A DNA stretch of 64,000 nucleotides, from NCBI RefSeq assembly GCF_000349945.1, contig NC_020516.1:1054001-1118000 (forward strand), given 5' to 3'. Source of the DNA: Azoarcus sp. KH32C (GTDB taxonomy: Bacteria; Pseudomonadota; Gammaproteobacteria; Burkholderiales; Rhodocyclaceae). Positions 57,775 through 64,000 of this stretch are shown here, in pieces (position 1 is the first letter of the stretch; every line of letters starts with the position of its first letter). The notes under the pieces were generated by a model. That model had not been told where the DNA came from and did not search any database. It was given only the letters and a program-made list of their open reading frames with translations. A program made the translations under genes and the position numbers.

Positions 57775-58860
57775 ATGTCTGCCTCAATGAAGATCCATAT
57801 CGACGACGTCCGCATCCAGGAAATCAAGGAACTCGTGCCGCCGGCGCACGTGCTGCGCGAATTCCCCGCTACGGCCCGTGCTGCGGAAGTCGCTTTCGAG
57901 ACGCGGCAGGCAATCCATCGCATTTTGTACGGCGCCGACGACCGGCTGCTGGTCGTGATCGGGCCGTGCTCGATCCACGATCCCGAGGCGGCGCTCGAAT
58001 ATGCGCGCAAGCTGACCGCCGAGGCCGAGCGTTTCCGTGACGATCTGCTGGTCGTGATGCGGGTCTATTTCGAGAAGCCGCGCACGACCGTGGGCTGGAA
58101 AGGGCTCATCAACGACCCCTACCTCGACAACAGCTTCCGCATCAACGAAGGCGTGCGCCTCGCGCGCAAGCTGCTGTGGGAAATCAATGAGATGGGGCTG
58201 CCCGCGGCAACCGAGTTCCTCGACATGATCACGCCGCAGTACATCGCGGACCTCATTTCCTGGGGCGCGATCGGGGCGCGGACGACCGAGAGCCAGGTCC
58301 ATCGCGAGCTCGCGTCGGGACTGTCCTGTCCGGTGGGCTTCAAGAACGGGACGGATGGCAACATGCGGATCGCGGTCGACGCCATCAAGGCGGCGCAGTC
58401 GCCGCACCATTTCCTGTCGGTGACCAAGGCCGGGCACTCGGCGATCGTGTCGACGCGCGGCAACGAGGATTGCCACGTGATCCTGCGCGGCGGCAAGGTG
58501 CCGAACTACGATGCGGCGAGCGTCGACGCAGCGTGCAAGGAACTGGCGGCGTCCGGCGTGCCGGGCAAGGTCATGATCGATTTCTCGCACGCCAACAGCC
58601 GCAAGCAGCACCGCCTGCAGATCGACGTTGCGCGGGACGTCGGGCAGCAGGTCGGCGGCGGCGACGACCGCATCTTCGGCGTGATGGTCGAGTCGCACCT
58701 CAAGGAAGGGCGCCAGGACCTGGTGCCGGGCCGCGAGCTCGAATACGGCAAAAGCATCACGGACGCCTGTATCGGCTGGGAAGACAGCGTGGGCGTGCTC
58801 GAAACGCTGGCCGAAGGGGTGCGCCAGCGGCGCGTTGCGAGGGCGACGAGCTACGAATGA
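57775..58860 (+). CDS. aroG: 3-deoxy-7-phosphoheptulonate synthase (class I)
   Basis: 361 residues. First step of aromatic amino-acid synthesis from phosphoenolpyruvate and erythrose-4-phosphate. Landmarks: VVIGPCSIHDPEAALEYA, VMRVYFEKPRTTVGWKGLINDP in parts, IGARTTESQVHRELASGLSCPVGFKNGTDG in parts, and MIDFSHANSRKQ. Start ATG 57775 (MSASMKIHIDD); the upstream in-frame start at 57697 lies inside the divergent promoter region. Feedback amino acid (Phe or Tyr) is not determined. Confidence 0.95.
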   Translation: MSASMKIHIDDVRIQEIKELVPPAHVLREFPATARAAEVAFETRQAIHRILYGADDRLLVVIGPCSIHDPEAALEYARKLTAEAERFRDDLLVVMRVYFEKPRTTVGWKGLINDPYLDNSFRINEGVRLARKLLWEINEMGLPAATEFLDMITPQYIADLISWGAIGARTTESQVHRELASGLSCPVGFKNGTDGNMRIAVDAIKAAQSPHHFLSVTKAGHSAIVSTRGNEDCHVILRGGKVPNYDAASVDAACKELAASGVPGKVMIDFSHANSRKQHRLQIDVARDVGQQVGGGDDRIFGVMVESHLKEGRQDLVPGRELEYGKSITDACIGWEDSVGVLETLAEGVRQRRVARATSYE

Positions 58861-58911
58861 TCCGCTGAAACGCAGCCGCGGCGCCTGAGGGCTCGGCGGC
58901 TGCAATGCGCG

Positions 58912-59991
58912 TCAGGTGCCGGCTTGACGCGCCTCTTCCTCTGTTTCGGCGACGGCATTCTGTTCGGCGCAGATGCGGGCGAGAGCACGATTGGTGATCA
59001 GCAGGACTGCGGTGCCGAACACCAGTGCCGCTCCGATGATGATCGCGAGAAAGCGCTGCTGACGGGTTTCCATGGCCGTCAGGTCGTGTGCCATGAGCAC
59101 GAGTCCGAGTGTGCGGCCGGAGGCGTCGGTCAGCGGGCGGGAGCTGAATTCGATTGAGCGCCCGGCGCTGCGCGCGCGATATCGACCCTCCAGCGCTGCG
59201 CCTCCGCTCTGGAACCCGGGGTGGGCGGCGAGTAGCACGTCGTTCGCATTGCGCGTGCGACCGGCGACGACCTTGTCGGGGATCAGGTCCCAGTCCTTGA
59301 GGTGCCCGATCATGTCCATGCCTTCCTCCCACTGGGCCCGGTTGAGGAAACGCTTGTCGACGAGCAGGAACAGATCGACGCCCGTGAGCTCATGCAGTTG
59401 CGCGAGCGTGCGATCGATCTCCATACCGAGCTCGATGTAGCCGATCCGGTTGCCGACCTGATCGAGCCAAGGTTCCACGACGCGTAGCGTGAAGACGCCT
59501 TTTTGTCCGAGTTCGAGCCCGGCCGCCACCTTTCCGCTTTGCTCGGCCTGCAGCAGCGTGGTCCGGTCGATCTGGTCGCCGAAGCTTTCCGGGCGCTGCA
59601 CCCGCAGGAACATCTTCCGGTTCTTGTCGATGAAATAGAAATGCGTGATACCGTGATCTCGGCGCAAGACTTCGAAGAGTTCGCCGGTGGCGTTGCGCAG
59701 TCCTTCCCGTTCGCCGTTCAGGAAGAAGTTGCGCAGATAGGCGTTCCGGATGATGGGCTTGAGCGTCGCTCCGAGCTTGTCCGAATCCCGGCTGATCGCC
59801 AGGCCGAAGGCGTCGCGCACCGCAGCGACGTTGCGCTCGCGCTCGGTCTCGAGCGCCTGGTTCTCGCGGAAGTATTCGGCGATCACGACCGTCGTCATCA
59901 GGATGGCGATCGCAATCGTCAGCGGCAGCAGCAGTGCCCGCTGGTAATGGGTACTACGCTGCCGCATCGTCGGGGGGCTCGGCTCGGACAT
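58912..59991 (-). CDS. Two-TM Cache sensor protein without output domain
   Basis: 359 residues. Two membrane segments (about 11-31 and 309-329) enclose a large periplasmic domain (about 32-305) with a double-Cache-like pattern: THFYFIDKNRKMFLRVQRPESFGD, GVFTLRVVEPWLD and GYIELGMEIDRTLAQLHELTGVD in parts. After the second segment only about 30 residues follow (ALARICAEQNAVAETEEEA), with no GGDEF, kinase or methyl-accepting domain. It may signal through a partner or be truncated. Start ATG 59991, 7 bases past the adenosyltransferase stop on the same strand. Confidence 0.82.
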   Translation of the reverse strand: MSEPSPPTMRQRSTHYQRALLLPLTIAIAILMTTVVIAEYFRENQALETERERNVAAVRDAFGLAISRDSDKLGATLKPIIRNAYLRNFFLNGEREGLRNATGELFEVLRRDHGITHFYFIDKNRKMFLRVQRPESFGDQIDRTTLLQAEQSGKVAAGLELGQKGVFTLRVVEPWLDQVGNRIGYIELGMEIDRTLAQLHELTGVDLFLLVDKRFLNRAQWEEGMDMIGHLKDWDLIPDKVVAGRTRNANDVLLAAHPGFQSGGAALEGRYRARSAGRSIEFSSRPLTDASGRTLGLVLMAHDLTAMETRQQRFLAIIIGAALVFGTAVLLITNRALARICAEQNAVAETEEEARQAGT

Positions 59992-59998
59992 GCGGCCG

Positions 59999-60550
59999 TC
60001 AGGCGTTCTTGCCCTTCTGCCACAGCACGTCGCCGCGACCGCCGGCACGATTGAGGACGCGGCCGAGCACGAAGAGCAGGTCCGACAGACGGTTCAGGTA
60101 CTGGCGAGGGCCATCGTTGACCGCCTCTTCGAGCGCCAATGCCACCAGCGAGCGCTCCGCGCGTCGGCAGACGGTACGGGCGTGATGCGCGAGCGCGGCC
60201 GGACGGGTGCCGCCGGGCAGGATGAAGTCCTTCAGCGGTTCCAGCGGATCATTGAGCCGGTCGAGCTCGGTTTCGAGCTTTTCGACCTGCTTGCTACTGA
60301 TCATGCTCATGCCTGGAATGCACACTTCGCCGCCGAGGTCGAACAGGTCATGCTGCACGTCCGTGAGCAGCGCGCGGACGTCTTCCGGCAGCTCTTCGCA
60401 CAGCAGTAGGCCGACGATGGCGTTCAGTTCGTCGACTTCGCCGAGCGAGTGGATGCGCAGGCTGTTCTTCGATACGCGCTTGCCGTCGCCGAGGCCGGTC
60501 GTGCCGGCGTCACCCGTGCGGGTATAGATCTTCGAGAGTCGATGTCCCAT
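59999..60550 (-). CDS. Cob(I)alamin adenosyltransferase, PduO type
   Basis: 183 residues, full length. Adenosylates cobalamin to coenzyme B12. Signature: IYTRTGDAGTTGLGDGKRVSK, GEVDELNAIVGLL, ILPGGTRPAALAHHARTVCRRAER in parts, and YLNRLSDLLFVLGR. Sits upstream of the Cache sensor and divergent from alaS. Links functionally with bluB (10423-11178). Confidence 0.95.
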   Translation of the reverse strand: MGHRLSKIYTRTGDAGTTGLGDGKRVSKNSLRIHSLGEVDELNAIVGLLLCEELPEDVRALLTDVQHDLFDLGGEVCIPGMSMISSKQVEKLETELDRLNDPLEPLKDFILPGGTRPAALAHHARTVCRRAERSLVALALEEAVNDGPRQYLNRLSDLLFVLGRVLNRAGGRGDVLWQKGKNA

Positions 60551-60700
60551 GTATCAAGCGTCTCCATGTTGGGACCCCATTATAGGGGGAGGGCGCGTGC
60601 GGCTGCATCCCGCGGCGCAAAGCGCCGCCGGCCGGCATGGTAAACTGCCGCATTCGCCCGAACGCCGGGTTCCATGCCATCTAGCCCGATCAAACTGCCC

Positions 60701-63319
60701 ATGAAAAGCGCTGAAATTCGCGAAAAGTTCCTGAAGTTCTTCGAATCGAAGGGTCACCAGATCGTCTCCTCCAGCTCGCTGGTGCCGCACGAGGATCCGA
60801 CGCTGCTGTTCACGAACGCAGGGATGAACCAGTTCAAGGACGTCTTCCTCGGCTTCGACAAGCGTCCCTACACGCGTGCGACGACCTCGCAGAAGTGCGT
60901 GCGCGCGGGCGGCAAGCACAACGACCTCGAGAACGTCGGCTACACGGCGCGCCACCACACTTTCTTCGAGATGCTGGGCAACTTCAGCTTCGGCGACTAT
61001 TTCAAGCGCGACGCGATCAGCTACGCGTGGGAGCTGCTGACCGACGTCTTCAAGCTGCCCAAGGACAAGCTGTGGGTGACCGTCTATGCCGAAGACGACG
61101 AGGCCTACGACATCTGGACGAAGGAAGTGGGCGTGCCGGCCGAGCGTGTGATCCGCATCGGCGACAACAAGGGCGCGCGCTACCTGTCGGATAACTTCTG
61201 GATGATGGGCGACACGGGCCCCTGCGGCCCCTGTACCGAGATCTTCTTCGACCACGGTCCCGAGATCTGGGGCGGCCCCCCGGGATCGCCGGAGGAAGAC
61301 GGCGACCGCTACATCGAGATCTGGAACAACGTGTTCATGCAGTTCAACCGCGACGAGAACGGCGTGATGCATCCGCTGCCGAAGCCGAGCGTCGACACCG
61401 GCATGGGCCTCGAGCGTGTCTCAGCGGTGCTGCAGCACGTGCATAGCAACTACGAGATCGATCTCTTCCAGAACCTGATCCGCGCGGCGGCGCGCGAAAC
61501 CAAGTGCGCCGATCTCGACAGCCCGAGCCTGAAGGTCTTGGCGGACCACATCCGCGCCTGCTCCTTCCTGATCGCAGACGGCGTGATCCCGGGCAACGAA
61601 GGTCGCGGCTACGTGCTGCGCCGGATCATCCGCCGCGCGATCCGCCATGGTTACAAGCTCGGTGCCCGCGCCGCGTTCTTCCATCGCCTGGTGGCGGACC
61701 TGGTTGCCGAGATGGGCGACGCGTATCCCGAGCTTCGCGCCGGCCAGTCCCGCATCGTGGATATCCTGCGCCAGGAAGAGGAGCGTTTCTTCGCGACGAT
61801 CGAAAACGGCATGGCGATCCTCGAAGCCGAGCTGCAGGCGATGAGCGCATCGGGCGACGCTGTCTTCAACGGCGAGACCGCGTTCAAGCTGCACGACACT
61901 TACGGCTTCCCGCTCGACCTGACGGCCGACGTCTGCCGCGAGCGCGAAGTCACGGTCGATGCCGTCGCCTTCGACGCCGCGATGGCGCGCCAGAAGGAGC
62001 AGGCGCGCGCGGCCGGCAAGTTCAAGATGGCGGCGAACCTCGAATACGAAGGCCCGGCGACGACCTTTCACGGCTACGAGAAGCTCGAGGAGCGTGCCAA
62101 CGTGCTCGCGCTGTACCGCGATGGTGTCGCGGTCAACGAACTGCTCGAAGGCGAGATGGGCGTGGTCGTGCTCGACAATACGCCGTTCTACGCCGAGTCC
62201 GGCGGCCAGGTCGGCGACCGCGGGGAGCTCCGCGGCGCGGGCCTCTTCGCGGTCGAGGACACGCTGAAGATCCAGGCGACGGTGTTCGGTCACCACGGCG
62301 TCGTCAAGACCGGTAAGCTGGCGGTCGGGCAGCCCGTCGTCGCGCGCGTCGATGCCGTCGCCCGTGCGCGCACCGCCCGCAACCACTCCGTGACCCACCT
62401 GATGCACAAGGCGCTGCGCGAAGTGCTCGGCGCGCACGTGCAGCAGAAGGGCTCGCAGGTCGATCCCGACAAGACGCGCTTCGACTTCTCGCACACCGCG
62501 CCGCTGACGGCCGAGGAAATCCACGAGGTCGAGGAGCTGGTGAACGCCGAGGTCCTCGCGAATGCCGCCACCGACGCCCGCATCATGGCGCTGGAGGATG
62601 CGCAGAAAACCGGCGCGATGATGCTCTTCGGCGAGAAATACGGCGACGAGGTGCGCGTGATGACGATCGGTTCGACCACGGAACTGTGCGGCGGCACCCA
62701 CGTTGCGCGCACCGGCGACATCGGTCTGTTCAAGATCGTCTCGGAAGGCGGTGTTGCGGCCGGTGTGCGCCGCGTCGAGGCGGTGACGGGCGAGGCCGCG
62801 CTGCGCTACGCGCAGGAACAGGAGCGGCGCGTGCAGGGCATCTCCGCGCTGCTGAAGGTGCAGCCGGAAGACGTCGCCGAGCGTGTTGCGGGCATCCTCG
62901 ACAACGTGCGTGCGCTGGAGAAGGAAGTTGCGCGCATGAAGTCGAAGCTTGCCGCGAGCCAGGGTGATGATCTCGTCGCGCAGGCCGTCGACATCAAGGG
63001 CTGCAAGGTGCTGGCGGCGACGCTGGAGGGGGCCGATGCCGCGACACTGCGCGAGACGCTGGACAAGCTCAAGGACAAGCTCAAGTCCGCTGCGATCGTC
63101 CTCGCCACGGTCGCCGACGGACGCGTGAGCCTGGTGGCCGGCGTGACGCCGGATCTCACCGCGCAGCTCAAGGCGGGCGAGCTCGTCAACATGGTCGCCC
63201 AGCAGGTCGGCGGCAAGGGCGGCGGTCGTCCCGACATGGCGCAGGCCGGCGGCACGCAGCCGGAGAACCTGGCCCAGGCGCTGGCCGCTGTTCCGGCCTG
63301 GGTCGAGCAGCGACGCTGA
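60701..63319 (+). CDS. alaS: Alanyl-tRNA synthetase
   Basis: 872 residues. Aminoacylation core at the N-terminus (EIREKFLKFFESKGHQIVSSSSLVP in parts, FTNAGMNQFKDVFLG, CGPCTEIFFDHGPE), editing domain with zinc ligands in HSVTHLMHKAL and CGGTHVARTG, and C-terminal C-Ala domain (GKGGGRPDMAQAGG). Start ATG 60701; the upstream ATG 60674 would add nine residues. Divergent from the adenosyltransferase. A terminator follows directly. Confidence 0.97.
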   Translation: MKSAEIREKFLKFFESKGHQIVSSSSLVPHEDPTLLFTNAGMNQFKDVFLGFDKRPYTRATTSQKCVRAGGKHNDLENVGYTARHHTFFEMLGNFSFGDYFKRDAISYAWELLTDVFKLPKDKLWVTVYAEDDEAYDIWTKEVGVPAERVIRIGDNKGARYLSDNFWMMGDTGPCGPCTEIFFDHGPEIWGGPPGSPEEDGDRYIEIWNNVFMQFNRDENGVMHPLPKPSVDTGMGLERVSAVLQHVHSNYEIDLFQNLIRAAARETKCADLDSPSLKVLADHIRACSFLIADGVIPGNEGRGYVLRRIIRRAIRHGYKLGARAAFFHRLVADLVAEMGDAYPELRAGQSRIVDILRQEEERFFATIENGMAILEAELQAMSASGDAVFNGETAFKLHDTYGFPLDLTADVCREREVTVDAVAFDAAMARQKEQARAAGKFKMAANLEYEGPATTFHGYEKLEERANVLALYRDGVAVNELLEGEMGVVVLDNTPFYAESGGQVGDRGELRGAGLFAVEDTLKIQATVFGHHGVVKTGKLAVGQPVVARVDAVARARTARNHSVTHLMHKALREVLGAHVQQKGSQVDPDKTRFDFSHTAPLTAEEIHEVEELVNAEVLANAATDARIMALEDAQKTGAMMLFGEKYGDEVRVMTIGSTTELCGGTHVARTGDIGLFKIVSEGGVAAGVRRVEAVTGEAALRYAQEQERRVQGISALLKVQPEDVAERVAGILDNVRALEKEVARMKSKLAASQGDDLVAQAVDIKGCKVLAATLEGADAATLRETLDKLKDKLKSAAIVLATVADGRVSLVAGVTPDLTAQLKAGELVNMVAQQVGGKGGGRPDMAQAGGTQPENLAQALAAVPAWVEQRR

Positions 63320-63340
63320 GTCGGCGAGACCCGGACGAAA

Positions 63341-63370
63341 AGCCGCCTGCGGGCGGCTTTTTTCTTTTTC
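63341..63370 (+). terminator. Terminator after alaS
   Basis: AGCCGCC (63341-63347) pairs with GGCGGCT (63352-63358) around a TGCG tetraloop, followed by a long T-rich tract to 63370. 22 bases past the alaS stop. Confidence 0.9.
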
Positions 63371-63469
63371 GGGCCGACGAGTTGGGTTTGTCTGATCCTC
63401 GTCATTGTTTGGCGTCACTGGTGCCGCGGATAATCGTTAATCCGGAAATACATCGTTACGAAGTTACTG

Positions 63470-64000
63470 ATGCCCAAACGGCGCACATCGCTGCAGGACT
63501 GGTGGTCGGGCTCCTTCGACCGCATCGCGCATTCCTACCTCGTCTGGGCCATGGTGGCCGTCATTGCCGGCTTCTGGCTCTTCAACGTACGCCAGCTGGT
63601 GCTGGAGTATGCCGACCGCGAGGAGAACCTGATCCGCGAATATCAGGGGCGGCTGCTCGAACGCAAGCGCGAGGATTTCGACGATATCTTCCGCGCCATT
63701 TACCAGCACGTACGCACGATTTCACTGATCCCGGCGATCCGCTCGGTGCCGGGCCGCAACCGGCGCGGCCAGCAGGAGCACGTGCTGAAGGAAGGGCGGA
63801 TCTCGGTCGATACCTACGAGACGGTGCGGCAGATCTACGTCAATCTCTCGCGCAACATCCAGGTGTCGGAGATCTACTACGTGCTCGACGGCTTCCGTCC
63901 GGAAGACGGCGAAGTGCCTTTCCTGATGTTCGACAGCGGGATCAAGAAGAGCGATCCGCTCGGAAGCAATGGTCACGCGGCGAGCGAGGACACCCCTGAG
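63470..64000 (+). CDS. Membrane sensor protein, N-terminal part (runs off right edge)
   Basis: 177 codons visible from ATG 63470 (MPKRRTSLQDWW), open to the window end. A basic N-terminus precedes a membrane segment (YLVWAMVAVIAGFWLFNV, about 23-40). The periplasmic part that follows has helix-rich then Cache-like character (SRNIQVSEIYYVLDGFRPEDG; VPFLMFDSG). The output domain lies beyond the window; GGDEF, histidine kinase or chemoreceptor are all possible. No clear Shine-Dalgarno sequence precedes the start. Confidence 0.7.
   Translation, partial: MPKRRTSLQDWWSGSFDRIAHSYLVWAMVAVIAGFWLFNVRQLVLEYADREENLIREYQGRLLERKREDFDDIFRAIYQHVRTISLIPAIRSVPGRNRRGQQEHVLKEGRISVDTYETVRQIYVNLSRNIQVSEIYYVLDGFRPEDGEVPFLMFDSGIKKSDPLGSNGHAASEDTPE

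Noticed and set aside
61421..63418. A 665-codon minus-strand open frame opposite alaS
   Set aside because: Shadow of alaS caused by GC-rich third positions; composition is not protein-like.
63382..63999. Plus-strand open frame overlapping the start of the last gene
   Set aside because: It is out of frame with the membrane sensor starting at 63470, which has a proper membrane segment and Cache-like sequence; the alternative is Arg/Pro/Ala-rich.
1..64000. CRISPR arrays, rRNA, tRNA, insertion sequences, prophage and RuBisCO genes
   Set aside because: Looked for on both strands; no spaced direct repeats, T-arm-like GTTCGAATC segments in the intergenic regions, transposase, integrase, phage structural or RuBisCO sequences were recognised.

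Overview
The window is GC-rich, gene-dense bacterial chromosome. Gene content and order point to a betaproteobacterium of the Rhodocyclales (Azoarcus/Aromatoleum/Thauera-like). Supporting features are a tkt-gap-pgk-pyk-fba block with a phosphoribulokinase gene, a class II aldolase of the Calvin-cycle subtype, the rhodanese-grxC-secB-gpsA and glyA-nrdR-ribD orders, a TRAP transporter, and many membrane sensors linked to cyclic di-GMP. The assignment is inferred from protein character and synteny; no rRNA or tRNA gene is present to confirm it.

Layout: (1) 1-8.9 kb: truncated purC, a DUF3422 membrane protein, an OmpA-type lipoprotein, then two cyclic-di-GMP proteins that each carry one periplasmic CXXCH motif, transcribed away from each other around a membrane methyltransferase gene. 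(2) 8.2-20.1 kb: central carbon metabolism on the minus strand (cbbP, tkt, gap, pgk, pyk, fba), interrupted by bluB under a cobalamin riboswitch, a 5'-truncated gene remnant, and two plus-strand genes (a tandem-Cache periplasmic protein and a small protein with a Cys/Gly tail). (3) 20.2-30.6 kb: inositol-monophosphatase-type phosphatase, rsmE, polyphosphate:AMP phosphotransferase, argA, a PAS-GGDEF protein, yggX, phoU, rpiA, moeA and a diheme cytochrome c4. (4) 30.7-39.4 kb: engB, an unusual structured leader with a 36-codon ORF, hemB, a HAD hydrolase-bioC-bioB group, comF-trmL, and a minus-strand operon of ArsR regulator, rhodanese, glutaredoxin, secB, SH3 protein and gpsA. (5) 39.6-47.5 kb: EnvC-like protein, ctpA, a small unknown protein, a MoeB/ThiF protein, then glyA-nrdR-ribD and a phosphoglycerate-mutase-like phosphatase. 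(6) 47.7-54 kb: TRAP permeases convergent with their binding protein, pmbA, darP, mog. (7) 54.2-64 kb: a lipoprotein-ECF sigma-anti-sigma-msrP-msrQ operon (periplasmic methionine repair), aroG, an output-less sensor protein, a cobalamin adenosyltransferase, alaS, and the start of another membrane sensor gene.

No rRNA, tRNA, CRISPR array, insertion sequence or prophage was recognised. No gap between genes exceeds about 275 bases; the largest (39375-39646, 47497-47707, 31345-31541, 12915-13101) are described in the feature list. The most unusual spots are the structured engB-hemB intergenic region, an ArsR regulator with the Cys-Cys spacing of persulfide sensors beside a rhodanese, the paired heme-motif cyclic-di-GMP proteins, and the ECF sigma/MsrPQ operon.
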